Source of the DNA: Bacteroidales bacterium
GTDB taxonomy: Bacteria > Bacteroidota > Bacteroidia > Bacteroidales > F082
Reading direction: 5' to 3'
Length of the DNA stretch: 36,318 nucleotides
Assembly (NCBI GenBank): GCA_017651645.1
Contig: JAGCCO010000036.1
Location: forward strand, 1 to 36,318
A model generated the notes under the pieces. The model saw only the letters and a program-made list of their open reading frames with translations. It was not told the DNA's origin and did not search any database. Numbering within the stretch: the first letter of the stretch is position 1; every line of letters begins with the position of its first letter. Below, in pieces: positions 8,701 through 15,574 of this stretch. The position numbers and the translations under genes are program-made.

Positions 8701-8902
8701 AAACGAGATGCCCATCCATTTCAAAGCCGCTCAGGACGCTACCTACACACTGGTGTTTGAGAAAGAAGACCTTGAATTGAAATCTCTTCATCTAATTGAC
8801 AATCTCACGGGTGAGGTCATTGACCTTTTGACGATGCCAAGCTACACCTTCGAAGCTAAAACGACGGACCCTGTCGAGCGATTCAAAATAGCAATCGAAT
8901 AA
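5708..8902 (+). CDS. Secreted C10-family (streptopain-like) cysteine protease with C-terminal Ig-like modules
   Basis: A 1,064-residue exported protease. Residues 1-20 (MKRFSLILALVFMATMPTFA) form a signal peptide. Residues about 22-130 are a SpeB-type inhibitory prodomain (VVMAADDCVQPILGYS). The C10 catalytic domain spans about 145-395, with Cys188 in TVTGCVATAMAQ, His334 in GGHAFVCDGY and the NWGWSG Trp loop at 350-354. The spacing is close to streptopain (C192, H340). FN3-like modules follow at about 400-475 and 480 onward, the second interrupted by a beta-sandwich segment, then a Bacteroidales C-terminal region (GGWNLLASPI, KGFNLIGNPYPCNA). The C-terminus (TDPVERFKIAIE) is not a canonical Por_Secre_tail, though similar endings are common on Bacteroidales surface proteins. 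It follows the OPT gene by 27 bp and is probably in its operon. Confidence 0.9.
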   Translation: MKRFSLILALVFMATMPTFAERMNSETAQKVATTFLNNNGVKSAQLTDLSIEAGFPNLYIFNAEPGFVVMAADDCVQPILGYSLTGKFIAKNMPANVSGWLQGYNDEIQYAIDQQLEATAETVQLWKDLMEGNSKAARATTVVNPLVQTTWDQNGFYYYSGGQLLIFELYNNLCPYDYNAGERTVTGCVATAMAQIMKYWNYPAHGIGSHSYTPSTHPEYGVQSANFGETTYAWSDMPNQLTSSSTNTQINAVATLMYHCGVSVDMMYDIGSNGGSGAYSEDIPYALQQYFNYKSTANMKYKSNYSDNNWINLLKTELNASRPIEYNGSGTGGHAFVCDGYNSSNQFHFNWGWSGNNDGFYSLTSLNPGSGGAGGGNYNFTNNQCAVIGIEPASTLPAPTNLTYSLNNTQDLTLTWNGVSEALSYNVYCNSNFIGNTTATTYAYTTPFGTNYYFVRAVDSYGQQSLPSNTVTVTVDYPTPIVDDLTATLSGNNINLSWTAPEWCYPATPSATLTYGDGVYSGNTLGFNNGSNMYWGHRYLASNLSAYNNMALYKAAFYANEIGAYKIYVYKGTVSNHPQTKVLEQSLNVGTTGWVDFDLSSTIIIDASKDYWVFMYDPEGRSYPATYSTYSGDDGNYYASSPTSWVGTFSGAAFLIKTYVTDGTYTYHLYRNGSPLALDLATTSYTDLNRNNTVSFYTVKTKYYGGVTAASNGVGYTLGQASTISLTLNANDLMTVTAGSKLTVSGTLSDVDASNLILENGAQLVNNSSGVKATVKKSINAYTQNGGWNLLASPILNNYTPTVNNGLLTNNYDLYSFDQSQDDEWRNYGTQSFDIGHKTGYLYANSGNPTLTFTGTLAANVDPTPLAYDVNASCKGFNLIGNPYPCNAYVNKNFYVLNSEGSNFTLGSNPIPPCAAILVQAQGTGERVTFSKTASKNEPNITFSVVKAYTKDNAILDKVRICFNETDQLAKYSMLEQGSRLYIPQNGQNLAVACAVGQNEMPIHFKAAQDATYTLVFEKEDLELKSLHLIDNLTGEVIDLLTMPSYTFEAKTTDPVERFKIAIE

Positions 8903-8915
8903 TCGTATCACTTCG

Positions 8916-8947
8916 TTTCGTCGAATCCTAAGAATTCAGTATCTTTG
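8916..8947 (+). promoter_or_regulatory. Promoter of mfd
   Basis: TTTC at 8916-8919, 20 bp, then TATCTTTG at 8940-8947. The -7 box matches TAnnTTTG exactly, and it lies 20 bp before the GTG start, implying a very short leader. Confidence 0.7.
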
Positions 8948-8967
8948 CGCCACATTTTTACAGCACT

Positions 8968-11900
8968 GTGGCAAACGTTTCAAGAAAAATCTACCAAGCA
9001 GATGCCCACATCGACGCGATAGTCAATACTTTGCGCGATGGAGGGCATTTGCTTTGTTCCAATTTGGCGGCCTCATCTAAGGCCTTCGTCGTTGAGGAAA
9101 CCTTCCGCCAGATGGGCGGTCAGCACCTCATCGTCTGCGCCGACAAGGAAGACGCAGCCTATTTCTACAACGACCTCGAAAGCCTGCTCGGCGAGCGTGG
9201 CATGGACTACAGCAAAAAGCAGGTACTCTTCTACCCCACCTCATACAAACGTCCCTACGAACCCGAGAAGGCCGACAACACCTATATCCTCTCGCGCACC
9301 GAGGTGCTGCAACGCGTCTCCACCTCCGAACGCAAGACCCTGATTGTCAGCTATCCCGAGGCTTTGAGCGAAAAGGTCTTCACGCGCAAACTCTTGGCCA
9401 AGAACACCTTCAAAATCAAGGTCGGCGAAAAGGTCAATTTGGATTTCCTCACCGATCTGCTCTACGACTATGAATTTGAGAACGTTGATTTCGTGGTTGA
9501 GCCGGGACAGTTTGCCATCCGTGGCGGTCTGGTAGATGTATTCTCCTTCGCCAATGACTACCCCTACCGCATCGAGTTCTTCGGCGACGAGGTCGACAGC
9601 ATCCGTAGCTTCAACATCGCTGACCAGCTCTCCATCGAGCAGCTGAAACAGATCGTGCTGCTCCCCAACATGCAGGAACGCGCCTTCATCGAGGAACGCG
9701 AGGCTATCCTGCAATACCTACCCGACACCACCACCATTTGGCTCACCGACATGGCCTTCTTCGCCACACAAGTCGACAAGGAATACGACCGCGCCGTGGA
9801 GGCCTTCGAGAAAATGCAAACCGAGCAGGAAGAGAATGTCAAAGCACTGAAACCCGGACAATTGTTCAGCAAGTCGGAAGAATTGTTGAATTGTTTAGTA
9901 AACCGCCGCACCGTTGAGTTCGGCACCTCCAGCAAATTGTCAATTCTCAATTCTCAATTGTCAATTGTCAATTTCCACACCAAGCCTCAGCCAATCTTCA
10001 GCAAGAACTTCAACCTTCTCATCGACGACATTGCTCAGCACAAGGAAGAAGGTTACCGCGTCATTGTGTTCTCGGAGAGCAGCAAGCAACTCTCACGCAT
10101 CCAGGCGATTCTGAACGATATCAACCACAACGACGAGAGTCACCACGACTTCGAGACCGAGACCATCGCCATCCATGGCGGCTTCATTGACGAGGACCTG
10201 AAGGTGTGTTGCTACACCGACCACCAGATCTTCGAGCGTTACCACCGCTTCCACTTGCGCGACAACTTCTCAACCAAGCAGGCCATCACGCTGAAAGACC
10301 TCTACGAGCTGAAACCTGGCGACTATGTCACCCACATCGACCACGGCATAGGACGCTTCGACGGTCTGGAGACCATCGAGAACAACGGCAAGCCCCAAGA
10401 GGCCATCCGCTTGATATACAACAACGGTGACCTGCTCTATGTGAGCATCCACTCGCTGCACCGCATCGCCAAATATAGCAGCAAGGACGGCACCGAACCC
10501 AAGCTTAGCACCCTCGGCAGCGGCGCTTGGAACCGCTTGAAAAACAAGACTAAGAGTAAAGTCAAGGACATTGCGCGCGAACTGATTAAACTCTATGCTG
10601 AGCGCAAACGCACGCCTGGCTTCCAGTTTTCGCCTGACAACTACCTGCAAAACGAGTTAGAGGCGTCGTTCATCTACGAGGACACCCCTGACCAGCTGAA
10701 AGCTACCAACGACGTAAAACGCGACATGGAGAGCGACCACCCCATGGACCGCCTCGTGTGCGGCGACGTTGGCTTCGGCAAGACTGAGGTGGCCATGCGT
10801 GCCGCCTTCAAGGCCTGCTGCGACTCCAAACAGGTGGCTGTGCTCGTGCCAACGACGGTGCTGGCCTTGCAGCACTACCATACCTTCACCGAACGCTTCG
10901 ACGGTTTCCCTGTCACCATCGAATACCTCAACCGCTTCAAGACGGCGAAACAACAAACCGAGATTCTGAAGAAACTCGAGAAAGGCGAAATCGACATCAT
11001 CATTGGGACACACCGTCTTACAGGGAAAGATGTGAAATTCAAGGATTTGGGCTTGCTGGTCATCGACGAAGAACAGAAGTTCGGCGTGGCCGTGAAAGAG
11101 AAACTGAAAGAGATGAAGGCCAACGTCGACACGCTGACCATGACTGCCACGCCTATCCCCAGAACGCTGCAGTTCTCCATGATGGGCGCCCGCGACCTCA
11201 GCGTCATCACCACGCCGCCGCCTAACCGCTATCCTGTGCAGACCGAGCTGCGCGGCTTCGACGGCGAGCTTATCCGCGACGCCATCCAGTTTGAGCTGGC
11301 CCGCAACGGACAGGTATTCTTCATCCACAACCGCATCCAGAACATCATGGATGTGCACGACTTCATCCTGAAATACGTGCCAGGTGTGCGCATCGCCGTA
11401 GCCCACGGCCAGATGGAAGGCGCCAAGCTGGAGAAGATCATGCTCGACTTCATCAACGGCGACTACGATGTACTGCTTTGCACCACCATCGTAGAGTCGG
11501 GTCTCGACATCCCCAACGCCAACACCATCATCATCAACGACGCGCATCGCTATGGCCTCAGCGACCTGCACCAGCTACGCGGCCGTGTGGGCCGTTCCAA
11601 CAAGAAAGCTTTCTGTTACCTGCTGACCCCGCCTTTGAACACCTTGACCCAAGAAGCACAGAAACGTCTCCGCGCCTTGGAGGAGTTCTCCGACCTCGGC
11701 GAAGGCATCAGCATCGCCATGCGTGACTTGGACATCCGCGGTGCAGGCAATATCCTCGGTGCCGAGCAGAGCGGTTTCATCAACGACATCGGTTTCGAGA
11801 CCTACCACAAGATCCTCGACGAGGCCATCCTCGAACTGAAAGAGACCGAGTTCCAAGATATCTTTGAAAAGGAAGAAGAGCAATCCTACGTCGCCGACTG

Positions 11901-12351
11901 TACCATCGAGACCGACATGGAGGTGCGCTTCCCCGCCGACTACATCAACTCTACGCAAGAGCGCGTCAGTCTCTACAGTGAACTCGACCGCACCAAGACC
12001 GAAGAGGCCTTGATGCAGTTCACCGAGCACCTCATCGACCGTTTCGGTCCTATCCCAAAACAGGTCAACGACTTGCTCAACACCGTGCGCTTGCGTTGGA
12101 TTGCCAAGGACTTGGGGTTCGAGAAAATCTTGCTGCGCCACCACAACATGACCGCGTATTTCGTCAGCAACCAAGCCTCGAAATACTACGAAAGCAGCAC
12201 CTACATGCAGATCATGCAATACATCATGAACCACCCGAAGCGCACCGCGCTCAAGGAAGCCAACGACAAGCTGCAGTTGACCGTCAAGGAGGTCAGCACC
12301 GTGACGCAGGCGCTGGAGTTACTTAGAGAAATGAGTACTTATTCTGCTTGA
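8968..12351 (+). CDS. mfd: Transcription-repair coupling factor Mfd
   Basis: A 1,127-residue DNA translocase that removes RNA polymerase stalled at lesions and recruits the UvrABC excision machinery. In order: an N-terminal UvrB-homology region (EPGQFAIRGGLVDVFSFANDYPYRIEFFGDEVDSIR), the RNA-polymerase-interacting CarD-like domain (about 445-540, KPGDYVTHIDHGIGRFDGLE), the superfamily 2 helicase core with Walker A GDVGFGKT (599-606) and DEEQ box (700-703), the RecG-like GRVGRSNKKAFCYLL and RGAGNILG motifs, and the C-terminal TRCF domain (STQERVSLYSELDRTKTEE). The start is GTG at 8968; no in-frame ATG lies between it and the promoter. An unusual tandem repeat (9937-9971) is translated as LSILNSQLSIVNF in the variable linker before the polymerase-binding domain. 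It ends convergently with the symporter gene, overlapping by 13 bp. Confidence 0.97.
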   Translation: MANVSRKIYQADAHIDAIVNTLRDGGHLLCSNLAASSKAFVVEETFRQMGGQHLIVCADKEDAAYFYNDLESLLGERGMDYSKKQVLFYPTSYKRPYEPEKADNTYILSRTEVLQRVSTSERKTLIVSYPEALSEKVFTRKLLAKNTFKIKVGEKVNLDFLTDLLYDYEFENVDFVVEPGQFAIRGGLVDVFSFANDYPYRIEFFGDEVDSIRSFNIADQLSIEQLKQIVLLPNMQERAFIEEREAILQYLPDTTTIWLTDMAFFATQVDKEYDRAVEAFEKMQTEQEENVKALKPGQLFSKSEELLNCLVNRRTVEFGTSSKLSILNSQLSIVNFHTKPQPIFSKNFNLLIDDIAQHKEEGYRVIVFSESSKQLSRIQAILNDINHNDESHHDFETETIAIHGGFIDEDLKVCCYTDHQIFERYHRFHLRDNFSTKQAITLKDLYELKPGDYVTHIDHGIGRFDGLETIENNGKPQEAIRLIYNNGDLLYVSIHSLHRIAKYSSKDGTEPKLSTLGSGAWNRLKNKTKSKVKDIARELIKLYAERKRTPGFQFSPDNYLQNELEASFIYEDTPDQLKATNDVKRDMESDHPMDRLVCGDVGFGKTEVAMRAAFKACCDSKQVAVLVPTTVLALQHYHTFTERFDGFPVTIEYLNRFKTAKQQTEILKKLEKGEIDIIIGTHRLTGKDVKFKDLGLLVIDEEQKFGVAVKEKLKEMKANVDTLTMTATPIPRTLQFSMMGARDLSVITTPPPNRYPVQTELRGFDGELIRDAIQFELARNGQVFFIHNRIQNIMDVHDFILKYVPGVRIAVAHGQMEGAKLEKIMLDFINGDYDVLLCTTIVESGLDIPNANTIIINDAHRYGLSDLHQLRGRVGRSNKKAFCYLLTPPLNTLTQEAQKRLRALEEFSDLGEGISIAMRDLDIRGAGNILGAEQSGFINDIGFETYHKILDEAILELKETEFQDIFEKEEEQSYVADCTIETDMEVRFPADYINSTQERVSLYSELDRTKTEEALMQFTEHLIDRFGPIPKQVNDLLNTVRLRWIAKDLGFEKILLRHHNMTAYFVSNQASKYYESSTYMQIMQYIMNHPKRTALKEANDKLQLTVKEVSTVTQALELLREMSTYSA
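9937..9971. repeat. Heptanucleotide tandem repeat (5 x TTSTCAA) inside mfd
   Basis: Five perfect-length 7-bp units read TTGTCAA, TTCTCAA, TTCTCAA, TTGTCAA, TTGTCAA. Repeats of this sequence are familiar in Bacteroidota intergenic DNA. Here they are coding and give the low-complexity peptide LSILNSQLSIVN in Mfd. Confidence 0.85.
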
Positions 12352-13889
12352 CGCGACTCCCAAAACTCCGCCCCTTCGATGCCAATTTCCTTCGGGTCGA
12401 AGACGGGGTCTTTGCCTTCTTTCTTCTGTCGTTCGTAGGATTTCAGTGCTTTGAAAGCCTTCCGAGATAACAGCAGAATCGCGATGATATTGATCCATGC
12501 CATCGCACCCACGCCGATGTCGCCTAAGGTCCACACTAAACCACTACCCACCAACGAGCCAAGGAATACCGCGGAGATTGTGCCAATTCTCAGTATCCAT
12601 ATCACGATCTTCTCGCCTCGTTCGTCACCGAAATGCATGTCTGCCTTCTCTAATTCGTCAAGCCTTTCTGGGTGTTTTTTGAAGATGCGTCGCCTCCAAC
12701 GATTGAATATGTACACCAAGTTGGTTTCGGCATAATAGTAATACGCCATTATGGTGGTGAACGCGAAGAAGAACAATGCTATGGAGATAATCATGTCGCC
12801 AGTCCGCTGACCCACCACCGTTCCAAGGGCTCCTGTGGTGTAAAACACCCCTGGCTCACCTTGAGGAGCGATGGGGTTCTGTTGCAAATAAGTAACCACA
12901 GTGCCCGACGGGGTCTGCTCAACAGTGTCAACAATGTTGTATGTGCGACAAGCTAGAATCATCATGGCTGTGGCTGTGCAGACGAGAAGCGTGTCAATAT
13001 ACACCGAGAATGCCTGAACAAGTCCCTGTTTTACCGGATGGCTCACTTTGGCAGCCGCAGCCACTATGGGTCCGGTGCCCTGTCCGGCTTCGTTGCTGTA
13101 GATGCCTCGTTTGACACCCCATGCTATTGTGCTACCTATCAGCGCACCTCCCACTTCGTTGATGCCCACGGCTCCGCGCAACATCTGAAGAAACACATCG
13201 GGAACAATTCTATAGTTAATCACAAGCACCACTATAGATAGAAGGATGTAAATCACTGCCATGATAGGGGCTACGATTTGAGCCACGTTAGCGATTCGCT
13301 TGACGCCGCCGATGATTACCAAAGCGATGAGCCCAGCAACCACGATGCCTATCACCCATGGGGCCACACCGAATGCCTGTGAGCATGAGAGGGCAATACC
13401 GTTGCACTGCACAGGAGGCAGGAACACGCCGCAAGCCAAGGCAGCCAGCACGGCAAAAAAGGCACCGAAGAACGGCGAGCGCAGTCCGTTTTCTATGTAA
13501 TAGGCCGGCCCGCCCCTGAACTGCCCGTTGTGGTCCTCCTTAAAGATTTGTGCAAGGGTAGCCTCTGCGAAGGCGCTGCCTGCCCCGAAAAACGCTATAA
13601 TCCACATCCATACTATGGCACCCGGGCCGCCGAAGCCAATAGCCGTGGCCACACCGACGATATTGCCCGTGCCCACACGTCCCGACAAAGCCATGGAGAA
13701 GGCCTGAAACGAGGTGATGCCCGTCTTTTGCGACTTATCCGTTGAAAAGAGCAGTCGTGCCATCTCGCCGAATCGCCGCACCTGCACGAAGCGCGTGCCA
13801 ACAGAAAAATACAGTCCCGCAAGCAAGCATATCGCCACTAGGGCAGGACTCCATACCCAATCGTATACGGTTTGTATGATTTGTTCCAT
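12339..13889 (-). CDS. AGCS-family sodium:alanine/glycine symporter
   Basis: A 516-residue secondary transporter of the alanine/glycine:cation symporter family (AlsT/AgcS/DagA type), which imports small neutral amino acids with sodium at the inner membrane. The family signature GGPGAIVWMWIIAFFGAG is present at about residues 88-105, preceded by FQAFSMALSGRVGTGNIVGVATAI and followed by RGGPAYYIENGL and WGVKRGIYSNEAGQGTGPIVAAAA, both hallmark AGCS segments. About ten to eleven membrane helices are visible. An insertion near residues 325-365 (VEQTPSGTVVTYLQQNPIAPQGEPGVFYTTGALG) is a periplasmic loop typical of Bacteroidota members. The start at ATG 13889 (MEQIIQTVYDWVWSPA) matches the family's N-terminus. 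It converges with mfd, the stop codons overlapping by 13 bp, with no obvious terminator between. Confidence 0.93.
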   Translation of the reverse strand: MEQIIQTVYDWVWSPALVAICLLAGLYFSVGTRFVQVRRFGEMARLLFSTDKSQKTGITSFQAFSMALSGRVGTGNIVGVATAIGFGGPGAIVWMWIIAFFGAGSAFAEATLAQIFKEDHNGQFRGGPAYYIENGLRSPFFGAFFAVLAALACGVFLPPVQCNGIALSCSQAFGVAPWVIGIVVAGLIALVIIGGVKRIANVAQIVAPIMAVIYILLSIVVLVINYRIVPDVFLQMLRGAVGINEVGGALIGSTIAWGVKRGIYSNEAGQGTGPIVAAAAKVSHPVKQGLVQAFSVYIDTLLVCTATAMMILACRTYNIVDTVEQTPSGTVVTYLQQNPIAPQGEPGVFYTTGALGTVVGQRTGDMIISIALFFFAFTTIMAYYYYAETNLVYIFNRWRRRIFKKHPERLDELEKADMHFGDERGEKIVIWILRIGTISAVFLGSLVGSGLVWTLGDIGVGAMAWINIIAILLLSRKAFKALKSYERQKKEGKDPVFDPKEIGIEGAEFWESRQAE

Positions 13890-13911
13890 AAAATCTACCG
13901 TTTTGAAGGGT

Positions 13912-13919
13912 CAAAGATA
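13912..13919 (-). promoter_or_regulatory. -7 element (TATCTTTG) of the AGCS symporter gene
   Basis: CAAAGATA on the plus strand reads TATCTTTG toward the symporter, 22 bp from its ATG. No clear -33 TTTG is present at the usual distance; TTTC at complement 13937-13940 is the nearest match (17 bp away). Confidence 0.55.
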
Positions 13920-13962
13920 GGGATTTAATGGAAACGGAAACGCCATTTATTTCAAAAAACAC

Positions 13963-13970
13963 TATCTTTG
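13963..13970 (+). promoter_or_regulatory. -7 element (TATCTTTG) of the GIY-YIG/RAMA gene
   Basis: An exact TAnnTTTG box lies 22 bp before the ATG at 13993, in the divergent region shared with the symporter gene. A good -33 box is not obvious. Confidence 0.55.
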
Positions 13971-13992
13971 CATTATCTTAATAACATCAAAA

Positions 13993-14676
13993 ATGAAAAA
14001 ATGCGAAGATCTACAAGGATTTGTCTATATTCTGACAAATCCTAGTTTCAGAGAAGATTGGGTGAAAATCGGTAAAAGTTCCCGACCTGTTGATGTCAGA
14101 TCCAAAGAGCTTGACAATACTGCTGTGCCGTTACCATTTGAGATATACGCCACTTTGCAAACTTCAAAATACGATATTGTAGAAAAGAAAATCCACAAAC
14201 AAATCGACCGTTTGACAGACCTTCGCATCCGTCAGAATCGTGAGTTCTTCAACATCCAACCTGAGTTAGCTTTTGAGATTCTTAAAGACGAGGCTTCTTT
14301 GCTTGATGACGCCATCATTACCCGATACCAAAACAACATGCCCATTAAAGAAGACGAACTCAGAGAGTCTGATGTCGAAAGTAAGGCTACTCACAAGAAA
14401 CCAAAGCCCAATTTTAAATTCAGCATGGTCAACATACCCATTGGAGCCACATTGGTTTTTATTCCTACAGGAGTCACTGTCAAGGTTGCCAGTGATAATC
14501 AAATTGAGTATGAGGGAAGGATATACAAACTCTCACCTTTTGTAGGAACATTTATGCCTGCCGACAAGAGAAATACATCAGGAGCATATCAAGGCCCTAA
14601 GTATTTTACCTATAATGGAAAAATCTTATCAGATTTACGCCAAGAAGTTGAAAATCAGGAAATAGAAGAAGAGTAG
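13993..14676 (+). CDS. GIY-YIG (T5orf172) plus RAMA domain protein
   Basis: A 227-residue two-domain protein. Residues about 9-90 match the T5orf172 branch of the GIY-YIG nuclease-like fold: GFVYILTNPSFREDWVKIGKSSRPVDVRSKEL carries the YI ... KIG core and conserved Arg, followed by YDIVEKKIHKQIDRL and REFFNI. Residues about 145-220 match a RAMA domain (restriction enzyme adenine methylase associated): PIGATLVFIPTGVTVKVA, NQIEYEGRIYKLSPFVGTF and the closing YNGKILSDLRQE. RAMA domains are predicted readers of modified DNA, often fused to methylases or nucleases. The pairing suggests a modification-dependent nuclease or DNA-handling protein, perhaps defensive, but no biochemistry supports this directly. 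It is monocistronic, with its own -7 box and a small-RNA candidate downstream. Confidence 0.75.
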   Translation: MKKCEDLQGFVYILTNPSFREDWVKIGKSSRPVDVRSKELDNTAVPLPFEIYATLQTSKYDIVEKKIHKQIDRLTDLRIRQNREFFNIQPELAFEILKDEASLLDDAIITRYQNNMPIKEDELRESDVESKATHKKPKPNFKFSMVNIPIGATLVFIPTGVTVKVASDNQIEYEGRIYKLSPFVGTFMPADKRNTSGAYQGPKYFTYNGKILSDLRQEVENQEIEEE

Positions 14677-14732
14677 ACCTTCTTTCAGAGTCCTGTAACA
14701 ACCCCAAAAAGAATGTTTTTTAGCCACTCCCT

Positions 14733-14763
14733 CTTGCGGGTTCATGGAAAAGTTGTAATTTTG
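14733..14763 (+). promoter_or_regulatory. Promoter of the candidate small RNA
   Basis: CTTG at 14733-14736, 19 bp, then TAATTTTG at 14756-14763, an exact TAnnTTTG -7 box. It has no convincing open reading frame behind it and is followed about 130 bp later by a strong terminator. Confidence 0.6.
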
Positions 14764-14767
14764 CAGC

Positions 14768-14897
14768 ATCTGAAACGCCCAGGCCCTCGCATCTTGCCTT
14801 TGTTGTGCGTTGGGTAGCTAACAGATAGGCCATGGCAAGTGGTCTCGTAGCAGGGGCGACTACGGAATAACAAGGAGGCTTTATGGCCTCCTTTTTT
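14768..14897 (+). ncRNA. Candidate structured small RNA, about 130 nt
   Basis: The segment sits between an exact -7 box and a GC-rich hairpin followed by a T-run, and holds no plausible coding frame. It can form an extended imperfect hairpin: GCCCT (about 14788) with AGGGGC (about 14852), CTTGCC with GGCAAG, and an inner GTTGG-GTAG-CTAAC hairpin. Alternatively CGTAG/CTACG can pair near the 3' end. The rod-like shape recalls 6S RNA or similar housekeeping RNAs, but it lacks the SRP GGAA-loop/AGCAG signature and is shorter than typical 6S RNA, so I leave it unassigned. Its 3' end overlaps the 3' end of a convergent gene, so an antisense effect on that mRNA is possible. Confidence 0.6.
14873..14896 (+). 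terminator. Rho-independent terminator of the small RNA
   Basis: A stem AGGAGGC / GCCTCCT closes a short TTTATG-type loop and is followed by TTTTTATTTTT. The T-run contains the stop codon (complement 14896-14898) of the convergent minus-strand gene, so the two transcription units end on each other. Confidence 0.8.
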
Positions 14898-15324
14898 ATT
14901 TTTCCCATATTAGTGGCATTTTCTCCAGCTCTTTCGCCTTTATTGCATGTACGGTTGTAACCAGCCAAAAATTATCGTTTAGCTCATAATGAAGATGTAG
15001 GGCCGCAATGTGGTTGGAATGCTCCAATATCACAACTAGCACTAGAGACCTTGGTTTATTACCTAAACGAATCTGGTTATAGTTTTTTGCCACAAATTCT
15101 GCATATCCCTCCTTGGTAATGCCTAACTGACTTAGTTTTTCTTCCATTTCGTCTAAATGGCGATGGTTGTGCTTTATTGTATTGCCAATATTTGCCCGTA
15201 TCGTTTGGACACGGGAAGGCAGTTCAATATAATCGCTGATTTTGCTCAAAGCAGAATTGGGGATTCTTCCGATATTCTTATACTTTTTGTTAATCTTAAC
15301 CCGGCTTTTTCTTTGCTTGGACAT
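14896..15324 (-). CDS. Small unknown protein, possible BECR-fold RNase-like
   Basis: A 142-residue protein starting at ATG 15324 (MSKQRKSRVKINKKYK); the frame extends 11 codons upstream but that start is less likely. The first half is basic and helical. The second half (RSLVLVVILEHSNHIAALHLHYELNDNFWLVTTVHAIKAKELEKMPLIWEK) has the strand order and the closing W-x-V-x-T-x-x-x-I ... W pattern seen in barnase/EndoU/colicin-E5/RelE-like (BECR) domains of phage and polymorphic toxins. That resemblance is from memory and weak; without a profile search the safe call is unknown. It is a lone gene, convergent with the small-RNA candidate and sharing its terminator. No antitoxin-like protein gene is adjacent. 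Confidence 0.6.
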   Translation of the reverse strand: MSKQRKSRVKINKKYKNIGRIPNSALSKISDYIELPSRVQTIRANIGNTIKHNHRHLDEMEEKLSQLGITKEGYAEFVAKNYNQIRLGNKPRSLVLVVILEHSNHIAALHLHYELNDNFWLVTTVHAIKAKELEKMPLIWEK

Positions 15325-15386
15325 GATAGAATAGTTTGTTTCACTGCAAAGATGCAAACCTTGTCAAGACAAAGCCGTTGAACAAA

Positions 15387-15428
15387 CGTTTGTAGTCGAC
15401 AGTAGTCGTTTGCTGTCGTTTGCTGTCG
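15387..15428. repeat. 10-bp tandem repeat (CGTTTGCTGT type)
   Basis: Four 10-bp units, CGTTTGTAGT, CGACAGTAGT, CGTTTGCTGT and CGTTTGCTGT, are followed by CG. Such CGTTTGCTGT/CGACTAC arrays are frequent in Bacteroidales intergenic DNA. It lies about 60 bp upstream of the small minus-strand gene. Confidence 0.8.
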
Positions 15429-15464
15429 GGTATATTATTGAAAAAGAGTAAGATAAAAAAAGAC

Positions 15465-15517
15465 GCAGGCATAGATCCCCGCCATCCCTCACGCCAACGT
15501 TGGGATGACATGCCTGC
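15465..15517. repeat. Palindromic element, copy A (GCAGGCAT ... ATGCCTGC)
   Basis: The ends GCAGGCAT / ATGCCTGC are perfect 8-bp inverted arms; inside lie AGATCCC and GGGATGACATG. Its reverse complement aligns with the element at 22711-22778 (GGCATGTCATCCCAACG then GGGATCTATG), showing one repeat family. Confidence 0.75.
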
Positions 15518-15574
15518 TGAGCCTACCGTGTGTGGGATCGCCTACCCAACACCCGGGATGGGCGCGCGGGCCTC

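Noticed and set aside
9937..9971. CRISPR-like repeat array
   Set aside because: Units are 7 bp with no spacers; the same holds for the 10-bp array at 15387-15428. No cas genes are present.
10657..11571. Minus-strand open frame of 304 codons inside mfd
   Set aside because: It is opposite the helicase core of Mfd, whose motifs are intact; the antisense product is composition-driven.
12339..12351. Overlap of mfd and symporter 3' ends as a sign of error
   Set aside because: Short convergent overlaps are common, and both C-termini look natural; no frameshift is needed.
14768..14897. SRP (4.5S) RNA or tmRNA as identity of the small RNA
   Set aside because: The conserved SRP loop (GGAA with AGCAG) is absent, and the length and lack of a tag-peptide frame exclude tmRNA. 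6S-like remains possible but unproven.
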